Shown: positions 42,329 through 51,058 of the stretch, one piece after another
Position numbering within the stretch: position 1 is the first letter of the stretch
Layout: each line of letters begins with the position of its first letter
Assembly: GCA_947172705.1 (NCBI GenBank)
Contig: CAMWCA010000001.1
Span: 124,001 to 188,000 of the forward strand
DNA: 64,000 bases
Direction: 5' to 3'
Source of the DNA: an uncultured Lachnospiraceae bacterium
Lineage (GTDB): Bacteria; Bacillota; Clostridia; Lachnospirales; Lachnospiraceae
The notes under the pieces: generated by a model
What the model was told of the DNA's origin: nothing
The model's database searches: none
The model's input: the letters and a program-made list of their open reading frames with translations, nothing else
Position numbers and translations under genes: made by a program

Positions 42329-43106
42329 TATATCGGAACGGTTGTTTAACGGAATCGTAAAAGAAAATCCCACCTTTGTCCTGATGCTGGGAATGTGTCC
42401 CACCCTTGCGGTAACCACATCGGCAATTAATGGCCTGGGAATGGGTCTGACCACCATGGTGGTTCTCGCTTTGAGTAATATGTTTATCGCCTTACTTCGG
42501 AAGATCATCCCTGATAAGGTCAGAATACCGGCGTTTATCGTGATCATCGCATCTTTTGTTACGGTGGTTGAACTTTTGTTGAAGGCGTTTATTCCCTTTT
42601 TATACGGAGCCCTGGGGCTTTACATACCATTGATCGTGGTGAACTGCATTATTCTGGGCCGTGCTGAAGCCTATGCTTCCAAAAACGATGTTGTTTCCTC
42701 TCTTTTTGACGGAGTGGGAATGGGACTGGGCTTTACACTGGCGCTTACCATCATTGGAGCAATCAGAGAATTGCTTGGGGCAGGGGAAGTGTTTGGTCTG
42801 GCAGTGATGCCGGAGAGTTATGTACCCTGCAGCATTTTTGTGCTGGCGCCGGGCGCCTTCTTTGTGCTTGCCGCGCTCACGGCAATTCAGAATAAGGTTA
42901 AGCTTGCAGGTGAGAAAAAGGGACGGGACATGTCGAAAATACAGTCCGGGTGCAATTCGGATTGCATGAATTGCAAAGAAACAGGATGCAGCCGTAAATT
43001 TGTGGATGTGTCGGCAAAGGAAGAACTGGAAGTCATTGAAATTACAGATGGTGATGAATTCCCGGAGCAGGCTGTAGAGGAGAAGGAGGAAGCGCCCAAT
43101 GATTAA
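42315..43106 (+). CDS. rnfE: Electron transport complex subunit RnfE with cysteine-rich C-terminal tail
   Basis: The first 205 residues are a normal RnfE (six membrane helices, with NPTFVLMLGMCPTLAV, the cysteine of the membrane iron site, and GLYIPLIVVNCIILGRAEA). The remaining 55 or so are additional: GCNSDCMNCKETGCSR, with four cysteines in spacing C-x3-C-x2-C-x4-C, then an acidic tail. This tail is expected in the cytosol and could bind a metal or cluster. Start ATG 42315, eight bases after AGGAGG. Overlaps rnfG and rnfA. Confidence 0.93.
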   Translation: MKQSNISERLFNGIVKENPTFVLMLGMCPTLAVTTSAINGLGMGLTTMVVLALSNMFIALLRKIIPDKVRIPAFIVIIASFVTVVELLLKAFIPFLYGALGLYIPLIVVNCIILGRAEAYASKNDVVSSLFDGVGMGLGFTLALTIIGAIRELLGAGEVFGLAVMPESYVPCSIFVLAPGAFFVLAALTAIQNKVKLAGEKKGRDMSKIQSGCNSDCMNCKETGCSRKFVDVSAKEELEVIEITDGDEFPEQAVEEKEEAPND

Positions 43107-43677
43107 AGAGCTTTTCATTATTTTAATTTCATCCTCACTGGTAAGCAATGTGGTTTTGAGTCAGTTTTTGGGATTGTGCCCGTTTTTGGGAGTGTCAAAA
43201 AAGACCAGCACAGCAGCGGGAATGGGAACAGCAGTTATTTTTGTTATTACCCTTGCGTCAGCAGTAGCAGGTGCAATTTATAAGTATATTTTGACGCCTT
43301 TTGATCTGACCTATCTGCAGACGATCGTATTTATTTTGGTGATTGCAGCATTGGTGCAGTTTGTGGAAATGTTCCTGAAAAAGTTTATGAAGGGGCTGTA
43401 TCAGGCGTTGGGCGTGTATCTGCCTTTGATTACCACCAACTGTGCGGTTTTGGGAGTTGCCCTGACCAATGTGCAGAAAAATTATGGAATTCTCACAGGC
43501 ATTGTAAACGGATTTGCCACAGCGGTGGGATTTACCATTTCCATTGTTATTTTAGCAGGAATCAGAGAAAAAATGGAATACAATGATATTCCGGAATCCT
43601 TTAAGGGAATGCCTATTGTACTGATTACCGCAGGATTGATGGCAATTGCATTCTGTGGTTTCTCAGGGCTGCTGTAG
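43099..43677 (+). CDS. rnfA: Electron transport complex subunit RnfA
   Basis: 192-aa membrane protein, pseudosymmetric partner of RnfE. Motifs: VLSQFLGLCPFLGVSKK with one iron-site cysteine and LGVYLPLITTNCAVLGVAL with the other. Six hydrophobic helices. It overlaps rnfE by eight bases, and rnfB follows 12 bases downstream with GGAGG. Confidence 0.96.
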   Translation: MIKELFIILISSSLVSNVVLSQFLGLCPFLGVSKKTSTAAGMGTAVIFVITLASAVAGAIYKYILTPFDLTYLQTIVFILVIAALVQFVEMFLKKFMKGLYQALGVYLPLITTNCAVLGVALTNVQKNYGILTGIVNGFATAVGFTISIVILAGIREKMEYNDIPESFKGMPIVLITAGLMAIAFCGFSGLL

Positions 43678-43689
43678 GAGGTGTGAGAG

Positions 43690-44487
43690 ATGAATATAAC
43701 AGGTGTTTTGCTGGCTGTTGCAGTGGTAGCAGGCGTGGGATTGTTTATCGGATTGTTTCTGGGCGTGGCGGCAATCTGGTTTAAAGTGGATGTGGACGAA
43801 AAAGAAGAGGCAGTGCTTGCCGCCCTTCCGGGCAATAACTGCGGCGGCTGTGGATTTCCGGGCTGCAGCGGTCTTGCGGCGGCGATTGCAAAGGGTGAAG
43901 CGGCGGTGAATGCGTGCCCTGTAGGCGGAGAGCCGGTAGGGAAGGTGATCGCAGGCATTATGGGCGTGGAGGCACAGGAGACAAAGAGAATGACTGCCTT
44001 TGTGAAATGCCAGGGAGATTGTGATAAGGTTACTCTGGATTATGAATATACCGGAATAGAAGACTGCCGGATGCTTTCCTTTGTGCCCAACGGCGGCGCC
44101 AAAAGCTGCAATTATGGATGCCTTGGATTTGGGAGCTGTGTACAGGTCTGTCCCTTTGACGCCATTCATGTGGAAAAAGGGGTTGCCGTGGTTGATAAGG
44201 AAAAGTGTAAAGCATGCGGAAAATGTATCGAGGTCTGCCCCAAGCATTTGATCGAATTGATTCCATATGACGCAAAGTATACGGTTGCCTGCAGCTCTGA
44301 GGATAAAGGTCCGGTTACCATGAAGGACTGCACCGCAGGGTGTATCGGTTGTCAGCTCTGTAAAAAGAATTGCCCTGAAGAGGCAGTGGAGATAACGGAT
44401 TTTCATGCAAAGATCGATTATGATAAATGTGCAGGCTGCGGCGTATGTATGGAGAAATGTCCGAGAAAATCCATAACGGAGCATTGA
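43690..44487 (+). CDS. rnfB: Electron transport complex subunit RnfB
   Basis: Ferredoxin-accepting subunit, 265 aa. One N-terminal membrane helix, then an NNCGGCGFPGCSG motif (4Fe-4S site of the Fer4_15-type domain), and further ferredoxin-type clusters: CNYGCLGFGSCVQVCP, CKACGKCIEVCPK, CIGCQLCKKNCPE and CAGCGVCMEKCPR. The multiple clusters fit an electron wire toward RnfC and RnfD. Last gene of the complex. An aldo/keto reductase gene follows 22 bases later. Confidence 0.96.
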   Translation: MNITGVLLAVAVVAGVGLFIGLFLGVAAIWFKVDVDEKEEAVLAALPGNNCGGCGFPGCSGLAAAIAKGEAAVNACPVGGEPVGKVIAGIMGVEAQETKRMTAFVKCQGDCDKVTLDYEYTGIEDCRMLSFVPNGGAKSCNYGCLGFGSCVQVCPFDAIHVEKGVAVVDKEKCKACGKCIEVCPKHLIELIPYDAKYTVACSSEDKGPVTMKDCTAGCIGCQLCKKNCPEEAVEITDFHAKIDYDKCAGCGVCMEKCPRKSITEH

Positions 44488-44509
44488 AGCAGGAAAAAGG
44501 GAGGACAAA

Positions 44510-45550
44510 ATGAAAACAGGAGAACATCAGGTAAGGCTGGGAAGCACTGGGATTGTAGTCAATAAAAACGGCTTTGGAGCCCTTCCCATCCAGAGAGTCA
44601 GCGACAGGGAAGCGGTGTTTTTACTCCAAAAGGCATATGAAGGCGGTATACGCTTTTTTGATACGGCAAGAGCCTACAGTGACAGTGAGCATAAGCTGGG
44701 GCTTGCCTTTGAAGGAATACGGGAAAAATTATATATAGCAACGAAAACGGCGGCGCAGACAGGGGAGGAGCTGCGAAAGGAGCTTGCCCTGAGCCTTGAA
44801 ATGCTGCGCACAGATTACATTGATATCTATCAGTTTCACAATCCGGCGTTCTGTCCGAAACCGGGAGACGAAAGCGGTCTTTATGAAGCTGCTGTGGAGG
44901 CGAAGAATGCCGGAAAGATCAGGCATATAGGAATTACCAACCACAGACTGGGGGTGGCAAGGGAGGCAATCGAAAGCGGTCTTTATGAGACGCTGCAGTT
45001 TCCTTTCTGTTATCTTGCCTCAGAGCAGGAAAAAGAGCTGGTGGAAGGGTGCAAAAAGGCGGATATGGGATTTATTGCCATGAAGGCGCTTTCCGGAGGG
45101 CTGATTACCAATTCCGCAGCTGCTTATGCTTATGCCGCCCAGTTTGACAATGTGCTGCCTATCTGGGGGGTACAGCGGGAACAGGAACTGGACGAGTTTT
45201 TGGCTTATGTCCATACACCTCCGGTTATGACGGAGGAACTGGAGGAGACGATACAAAAAGACAGGGAAGAGCTTGCCGGAGACTTTTGCAGAGGCTGCGG
45301 TTACTGTATGCCCTGCCCGGTGGGGATTGAGATCAACAACTGTGCGAGAATGTCACTGATGCTCAGAAGAGCGCCTTCGGCAGGGTGGCTGACGGAAGAA
45401 GTGCAAAGCAAAATGAAGAAAATCGAAAACTGTATCCACTGCGGCCAGTGTAAGGCAAAATGCCCGTATGGGCTTGACACGCCGGAGCTTTTGGGTAAAA
45501 ACCTGGAAGATTACAACAAAGTGCTTGCCGGGGAAGTCAGCGTAGGCTAG
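44510..45550 (+). CDS. Aldo/keto reductase with C-terminal 4Fe-4S clusters, downstream of rnf
   Basis: 346 aa. Barrel motifs: VRLGSTGIVVNKNGFGALPI, FFDTARAYSDSEHKLG (Asp and Tyr), IATKT (Lys) and IYQFHNP (His), so the catalytic tetrad is complete. The C-terminal part has CRGCGYCMPCPVGIEINNC and CIHCGQCKAKCPYGLD, two cluster motifs. It sits directly after rnfB and probably in the same transcript, which suggests ferredoxin-linked reduction. It converges on apbE with a 14-base overlap. Confidence 0.88.
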   Translation: MKTGEHQVRLGSTGIVVNKNGFGALPIQRVSDREAVFLLQKAYEGGIRFFDTARAYSDSEHKLGLAFEGIREKLYIATKTAAQTGEELRKELALSLEMLRTDYIDIYQFHNPAFCPKPGDESGLYEAAVEAKNAGKIRHIGITNHRLGVAREAIESGLYETLQFPFCYLASEQEKELVEGCKKADMGFIAMKALSGGLITNSAAAYAYAAQFDNVLPIWGVQREQELDEFLAYVHTPPVMTEELEETIQKDREELAGDFCRGCGYCMPCPVGIEINNCARMSLMLRRAPSAGWLTEEVQSKMKKIENCIHCGQCKAKCPYGLDTPELLGKNLEDYNKVLAGEVSVG

Positions 45551-46556
45551 GCTCCTGATCAAAATGAACAGAACGAATATCGCCGTCCTCTGTGATGAAA
45601 ACAGCCTGTATATCCGGGTAATTTTCAAGCAGCTGGGCGGCTTTTTCGCAGCCCAGAATAAAGCACAGGGTGGAGAGGGCATCACCGTCCACAGAGCTTG
45701 CACTTAAAATGGTTACCTGAGACAGCCCGCTTTGGGCGGGATAACCGGTATGAGGAGAAAGAATGTGATGGTATAATTGTCCGTCCTTTATAAAATAACG
45801 CTCGTAATTCCCAGAGGAAACTACGCTGGTTTGTGACAGATCCAGGGTAAGCGCCGGTGTACCTGCAGCAGCAAAGGGCTTCTGGATGCCAATGCGGAAG
45901 GGGGAGCCGTCAGGTCGGCAGCCTATGGCAACCACATTGCCGCCAAGGTTGATGAGGGCGGAAGAAACTCCTTTTGACAATAGAAATTCCCTCATCTGAT
46001 CGCCAATGAAGCCTTTTGCAATAAAACCCAGGTCAATACGGGCTTGAGGGTCTTTCAGAGTCACCTGTCCGCCTTCCAGAGAGAGCAGGCGGTAGTCCAC
46101 ATGGGAAAGCGCCTCTTCAATGGAGGCCGGGGAGGGAACGATTTCTTTCTGCTGGGAACCAAAATTCCACAGGCTTGACAGGGAGCCGATGGTGGGATCT
46201 ACTGCCCCTTCTGAAAGCTCGGCATAAAAGAGAGCGGTTTCAAGCACGGTCAGGGTATCCTGATCAACGGTAACAGGCTGGCCGCCGCTGTGATTGATCC
46301 GCCAGACATCGCTTCCTTCAACGGTAGCGCTGAGCAGCTGCTCATAATAGCCGGCAAGCTCCATGCATTCATCCAATAGCTGCTGGGAGCCGTTTTCATA
46401 CAGGGTAACGGTAATCACCGTATCAAAATAGAAACCGGTGGCACGCAATTCTTTCTTTTTTCCATGCAAGCCGGCGCAGCCTGAGAGCAGTGCACAGCAC
46501 AAAATTCCGGCGGTCAGCCGGACAGGGATAAAGCTCCAGAGTTTTTTCCAATTCAT
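45537..46556 (-). CDS. apbE: FAD:protein FMN transferase (ApbE)
   Basis: Attaches FMN to Thr of RnfD/RnfG-type targets outside the membrane. 339 aa with a lipoprotein signal (ILCCALLSGCAG, Cys at about 27), then YFDTVITVTLYE, RIDLGFIAKGFIGDQM, SSALINLGGNVVAIG and the acidic metal site near the C-terminus (ASSVDGDALSTLCFILG). The downstream start (46556) is preferred because the lipobox fits and GGGAG precedes. A frame exists 16 codons upstream. Placement next to rnf fits the target proteins. Confidence 0.93.
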   Translation of the reverse strand: MNWKKLWSFIPVRLTAGILCCALLSGCAGLHGKKKELRATGFYFDTVITVTLYENGSQQLLDECMELAGYYEQLLSATVEGSDVWRINHSGGQPVTVDQDTLTVLETALFYAELSEGAVDPTIGSLSSLWNFGSQQKEIVPSPASIEEALSHVDYRLLSLEGGQVTLKDPQARIDLGFIAKGFIGDQMREFLLSKGVSSALINLGGNVVAIGCRPDGSPFRIGIQKPFAAAGTPALTLDLSQTSVVSSGNYERYFIKDGQLYHHILSPHTGYPAQSGLSQVTILSASSVDGDALSTLCFILGCEKAAQLLENYPDIQAVFITEDGDIRSVHFDQEPSLR

Positions 46557-46685
46557 ACCGAAAGACTCCCAATTATTTTTTATTGTAAACAAATCCACTT
46601 TCATGTATAGTAATAACGTGGTAAAATTTTTACGTTTATTATAGCTTTTTTTTAAATTGTTGAAAAGAGAAAGTGGTGATGAATT

Positions 46686-47813
46686 ATGCGTCTGCCCGAT
46701 GAACAGGAAGAAAATGGCATGGGAACTCCGGTACGGTATACCATTGCGGCAGTTTCTGTCTTTATATTACTGCTCCTTGCAGTTGTTCTGGTAGGAAATA
46801 ACAGGAGTAAGGTGATTGACAGAAGCCAGATGCAAAAGCCCAGTCCCACTCCTTTGCCGGAGGAGGAAATAGAATTTGGGGAAGGCCAGAAGGATATAGA
46901 GGCATTGTATAAGGATCATAAGCTGAGATCTCAGGACCTGGATTTCTGGGGAATGTATCAGGATAATGAAAGTATCATGGCGGAACCCACACCTACAGCG
47001 GAGCCGCAGCCAACGCCTACCCATGAGCCCACGGAGGAAGAACTGGCGGCGGACGGGAAGCATGTGAAGGTGACCCGTAGGGGAGGGAAAGAAGAGTGGA
47101 TGGAAATATCGGCGGATATTCCCCTGTACCCCTATGATTTTACAGATCTGAAAATCAGTAATGGGAAAATGGCATACTATCAGGACGGAGAAAAAAGTTC
47201 CTTTTTGGGCGTGGATTTGTCCAAAAGCAGCGGTACAGTTGATTTTGAGAGGCTGAAGGAAAACGGCGTTGATTTTGTGATGCTCAGGCTGGGAAGCAGA
47301 GGCTATGAAACCGGGCTTATTTCTCTGGATGAAAACTTTGTCAGCAATATAACAAAGGCGCAGAGCGCAGGGCTGGAGGTAGGCGTGTCTTTCTTTTCCC
47401 AGGCGGTAAGCGAAGCAGAGGCTGTGGAGGAGGCGGAGTTTGTGATCAGCAATTTGATTCCCTATCGAATCAGCTATCCGGTTGCCTTTGAAATGAGTTA
47501 TATTCCCAACGATGACGCCAGAATTGATTCTATGGATGAAAAATTAAAAACCCAGGTAACGGAAGCCTTTCTGGAACGGATAGAGAAGGAAGGCTATAGA
47601 ACTTTGATTTATGGGAATAAAAATTGGCTGTTGGGAGAACTGCTGCCGGAACAGCTGTTGAAGAAATATGATGTGTGGCTGAATGATCAGGCATCCATAC
47701 CGGATTATCCCTATCAGTTTAAGCTGTGGAAATATGGGGAAGCGCAAAAAATCGACGGAATTGATGGAAATGCTTCCTATACCATAAGCTTTGTGGATTA
47801 CACCCGCAAATAG
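46686..47813 (+). CDS. Membrane-anchored GH25-type lysozyme-like protein
   Basis: 375 aa. Short cytoplasmic tail, one membrane helix (about residues 19-38, IAAVSVFILLLLAVVLVG), a Pro/Thr/Glu-rich linker, and from about residue 170 a GH25-like barrel: SFLGVDLSKSSGTVDFERLK, VDFVMLRLGSRGY, AGLEVGVSFFSQ and YPVAFEMSY. The family Asp-x-Glu pair is altered here: the strand that usually reads D-x-E shows FEMSY. It may be a diverged or non-catalytic muramidase. Start ATG 46686 after GGTGATG. Confidence 0.7.
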   Translation: MRLPDEQEENGMGTPVRYTIAAVSVFILLLLAVVLVGNNRSKVIDRSQMQKPSPTPLPEEEIEFGEGQKDIEALYKDHKLRSQDLDFWGMYQDNESIMAEPTPTAEPQPTPTHEPTEEELAADGKHVKVTRRGGKEEWMEISADIPLYPYDFTDLKISNGKMAYYQDGEKSSFLGVDLSKSSGTVDFERLKENGVDFVMLRLGSRGYETGLISLDENFVSNITKAQSAGLEVGVSFFSQAVSEAEAVEEAEFVISNLIPYRISYPVAFEMSYIPNDDARIDSMDEKLKTQVTEAFLERIEKEGYRTLIYGNKNWLLGELLPEQLLKKYDVWLNDQASIPDYPYQFKLWKYGEAQKIDGIDGNASYTISFVDYTRK

Positions 47814-48592
47814 TTGGTGATCTTGGGAGAAATATGCAATTTTGAATAGATGTCGGCATAGACGGAAGGAGACAGGTTTTCCAGGTAATTGGGGACGAAC
47901 TTCTTGTTTATGCCGGCTTTTTTTAACAGGTCTATCGCCTTGTTGTAGGCGATTGCCGCCTCTATATCCGTCTCATAGGAACCGATGGTGTAATTGCCTT
48001 TAATGTGTATTTTGGCAACATAACGGACGCCTTTTTTGGTCTCTCTTTTTGATACCCCGTGATAAGGGTTGAATATTTCAATGTTTTCATATCGGAAATC
48101 CATATCGTCGCCGTTTACAAAACGGTAATCCCTGTTCTTTACAGCATAATTTTTGATTCCATAGCGGCTCATAATATTCACCTGCATGCCATAGTCGGCA
48201 ACAAAGAAATGTCTGCCCCGCCGCATAATTTTGTGGGAAGAGTAGTAAAATAAATCGTCAATATCAAATTTTAATATCTGATCCGGCGCTAAAAAGTATT
48301 CCAAATAACTTTTTCGTATATAAATAGGCGTGGCAAAATAAAGCCCGTTGTCTCTGAAATTCAGCAGACATACCCACTTGGGGAAGGGCAGAGCCCGGTG
48401 AGAGGAGAAATCCGAAAAGGAGAGGGAGGGGTCTGTTAAAATGGAATTTCCTTCCAGGTAAGCGGCGTAGGCAAGGAGCGCCGTGGGATAGCTGCCTAAA
48501 CTGATATGCTTTTTTTTATGGGTGATGGAAGCGCGGTAATAAGATGTGCCGTCCTTTTTGACTGCCGTAAATACGCCGGGATAATTCTGCAC
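47798..48592 (-). CDS. AP2-like DNA-binding protein with degenerate HNH core
   Basis: 264 aa. Two AP2-like domains bracket the protein: residues 5-50 (GVFTAVKKDGTSYYRASITH) and about 180-230 (HGVSKRETKKGVRYVAKIHI, then GSYETDIEAAIAYNKAIDLL). Between them RDYRFVNGDDMDFRYENIEI occupies the place of the HNH motif found in AP2-HNH homing endonucleases, but the catalytic His is replaced. So it is probably a DNA-binding protein derived from such an enzyme. Start is GTG 48592, after GGAGG at eight bases. It converges on the GH25-like gene with a 16-base overlap. Confidence 0.7.
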   Translation of the reverse strand: MQNYPGVFTAVKKDGTSYYRASITHKKKHISLGSYPTALLAYAAYLEGNSILTDPSLSFSDFSSHRALPFPKWVCLLNFRDNGLYFATPIYIRKSYLEYFLAPDQILKFDIDDLFYYSSHKIMRRGRHFFVADYGMQVNIMSRYGIKNYAVKNRDYRFVNGDDMDFRYENIEIFNPYHGVSKRETKKGVRYVAKIHIKGNYTIGSYETDIEAAIAYNKAIDLLKKAGINKKFVPNYLENLSPSVYADIYSKLHISPKITNYLRV

Positions 48593-48822
48593 TGTGTAAT
48601 CCTCCGTGGATTCTCTTCATTTTCTACAATATTCCTGTTTATTCTATCACAAAAAAATGCATTTTTGAAATAAATTACCCAGGCATGTATTTTTTAGAAA
48701 TATTTTTGGCATTAACTGTATAAAATATTAAAGAACTATTACAAATGTGAAACAAAATGTTAACCAGAGTCATGAAGAGGTAAAGATCAAAGAGTGATTG
48801 TGATAGAAAGGTCGTGTATAAA

Positions 48823-49449
48823 ATGTATAAGAAATTTATGACACAATTGTTTTTGTACAATATGGTACTGCTTGCAGGGTGGTTTAGTGTGGTAGGCATA
48901 CAGACCAACAGACTTGCTTCTACTCAGGCATTTAAGGTGAGCCTGGAAGAAAACGAACCTGAGTTAAAGACGGACAGGTTTTCAGGCAGACCAAGGCAGG
49001 CTACCTCAGGGCAGAGAGTTGTGGCTTATACGGTTATGGAAAAAGAGTACAAGTACAGCCTGTCTCAGAATGATTATGAAGCGCTTTTAAGAATTGTACA
49101 GGCGGAAGCGGGAAATGAGGATGAAGAAGGGAAGATGCTGGTTGCCGGCGTGGTTTTAAACAGAGTAAACAGCAGTAAATTCCCGGATACGGTTTGTGAG
49201 GTGGTGATGCAGCACGAAAACGGCGTGTATCAGTTTTCTCCGGTGGCAAACGGTACTTATCAAAAGGTAAAGGTTTCACAGGAAACTGTGGCGGCGGTGG
49301 AAAGGGTTTTAAAAGGGGAAGACCTTACCCGGGGTGCGCTCTATTTTGCCGCAAGAAAATCAGCTAATCCGGAGAAGATGAAATGGTTTGATAGAGCCCT
49401 TACAAAGCTGCTGGAACATGGCGGGCATGAATTCTTTACAAATGGTTGA
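48823..49449 (+). CDS. SleB/CwlJ-type cell-wall hydrolase
   Basis: 208 aa. N-terminal membrane or signal segment (FLYNMVLLAGWFSVVGI), then from about residue 88 the Hydrolase_2 domain: LLRIVQAEAGNEDEEGKMLV with the catalytic Glu, VAGVVLNRVNSSKFPDT, and YQFSPVANGTYQK. This domain is a muramidase-like lytic enzyme, in spores used for germination and in other cells for wall remodelling. ATG 48823 (11 bases after AGAAAGG) is preferred over GTG 48814. Confidence 0.85.
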   Translation: MYKKFMTQLFLYNMVLLAGWFSVVGIQTNRLASTQAFKVSLEENEPELKTDRFSGRPRQATSGQRVVAYTVMEKEYKYSLSQNDYEALLRIVQAEAGNEDEEGKMLVAGVVLNRVNSSKFPDTVCEVVMQHENGVYQFSPVANGTYQKVKVSQETVAAVERVLKGEDLTRGALYFAARKSANPEKMKWFDRALTKLLEHGGHEFFTNG

Positions 49450-49528
49450 TTAATATACTTTTCTTGTGGTAAAATATGAAACGGGTTTGAAAAATTGCCT
49501 GTGGTGAGAAAAACAAAGGAGTAAAGAG

Positions 49529-51016
49529 ATGGATATTTTGTATAACAGTACAAGATCAACAGGAGATCCGGTGAAAGCGTCAGAAGCGATTTTAAGAGGG
49601 CTTTCAGAGGACGGAGGGCTGTTTGTGCCCGATCGGATACCTGCTTTGGATAAGTCCCTTGAGGAGCTTGCGGATATGACCTATGGACAGGTTGCTTATG
49701 AGGTGATGAAACTGTATCTTACGGATTTTACAGAACAGGAGCTGAAGGAGTGCATTGCCAAAGCTTATGATGATAAGTTTGATACAGAGGAGATCGCACC
49801 TATGGTGCAGGCAGGAGGAGCCTGGTATCTGGAACTGTTTCATGGAGCCACCATTGCCTTCAAGGATATGGCGTTGTCCATATTGCCTCATCTTCTTACC
49901 ACATCGGCTAGAAAGAATCATGTAAAAAATGAGATCGTAATTCTGACGGCTACTTCCGGCGATACAGGAAAGGCGGCGCTTGCGGGCTTTGCAGATGTGG
50001 AGGGAACACGGATCGTTGTGTTTTACCCCAAGGACGGCGTAAGTAAAATACAGGAAAAACAGATGATAACCCAGAAAGGGAAGAATACATATGTAGTGGG
50101 TATCCACGGGAATTTTGACGACGCGCAGACAGGCGTAAAGCAAATCTTTGGGGATAAGGAGCTTGCTGCCTATATGGATGAGAAAGGCTTCCAGTTTTCT
50201 TCCGCCAACTCTATCAATATCGGACGGCTGGTTCCCCAGATCGTTTATTATGTATATGCCTATGTGAAGCTGTTGAAGGAGGAGCAGATCAAAAACGGGG
50301 AGAAGATCAATGTAGTGGTTCCTACCGGCAATTTCGGAAATATTCTTGCGGCATTTTACGCTAAGGAAATGGGGCTGCCCATTGATAAGCTGATCTGCGC
50401 ATCCAATGAAAATAAGGTGCTTTTTGATTTCTTCAGAACAGGAACCTATGACAGAAACAGGGAGTTTATGCTGACCTCGTCTCCGTCCATGGATATATTG
50501 ATCTCAAGCAATCTGGAAAGACTGATCTATCGCATATGCGGAAATGATTGGCGGAAAAATAAAGAATTTATGGATGCCCTTGGCGAAAAAGGCTCTTATG
50601 CCATTACAGAAAAGATGCGGGCGCAGCTGGCTGACTTTTATGGAAATTATGCAGATGAGAAGGAAACGGCGGAAACCATACATGAGTTGTATGAGCATAC
50701 AGGCTATGTGATCGATCCTCATACGGCGGTTGCGGCGTGCGTATATGAAAAATATAAAAAGGAAACAGGGGACGAAAAGCCTGCAGTGATCGTTTCTACG
50801 GCGAGCCCGTACAAATTTACCAGAAGCGTTATGGACGCCATTGATCATAAATATGATGCTATGGAGGATTTTGAACTGGTTGATCTGCTTTCTGAGCGTT
50901 CTAAGGTGAAGGTTCCCAGGGCAATTGAGGAGATCAGGACGGCGCCTGTTTTGCACGATCATATTTGTGAAAAGAACCGGATGAAAGAGACGGTAATGGA
51001 GTTTTTGGGTATTTAG
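49529..51016 (+). CDS. thrC: Threonine synthase
   Basis: PLP enzyme making threonine from O-phosphohomoserine. 495 aa. Motifs: YNSTRSTGDPVKASEAIL at the N-terminus, FHGATIAFKDMALSILPH with the PLP-binding Lys, ILTATSGDTGKAAL (phosphate loop), and VPTGNFGNILAAFYAKEMGLP. Complete. AAAGGAG before ATG. The next gene lies 42 bases downstream on the same strand and is unrelated. Confidence 0.95.
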   Translation: MDILYNSTRSTGDPVKASEAILRGLSEDGGLFVPDRIPALDKSLEELADMTYGQVAYEVMKLYLTDFTEQELKECIAKAYDDKFDTEEIAPMVQAGGAWYLELFHGATIAFKDMALSILPHLLTTSARKNHVKNEIVILTATSGDTGKAALAGFADVEGTRIVVFYPKDGVSKIQEKQMITQKGKNTYVVGIHGNFDDAQTGVKQIFGDKELAAYMDEKGFQFSSANSINIGRLVPQIVYYVYAYVKLLKEEQIKNGEKINVVVPTGNFGNILAAFYAKEMGLPIDKLICASNENKVLFDFFRTGTYDRNREFMLTSSPSMDILISSNLERLIYRICGNDWRKNKEFMDALGEKGSYAITEKMRAQLADFYGNYADEKETAETIHELYEHTGYVIDPHTAVAACVYEKYKKETGDEKPAVIVSTASPYKFTRSVMDAIDHKYDAMEDFELVDLLSERSKVKVPRAIEEIRTAPVLHDHICEKNRMKETVMEFLGI

Positions 51017-51058
51017 AGAAACTTTTCTATGGATAGAAAGGAGAAACACGGAACTACT

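Noticed and set aside
47798..48592. Active homing endonuclease
   Set aside because: The His expected in the HNH centre is missing and the gene is free-standing, not inside an intron or intein.
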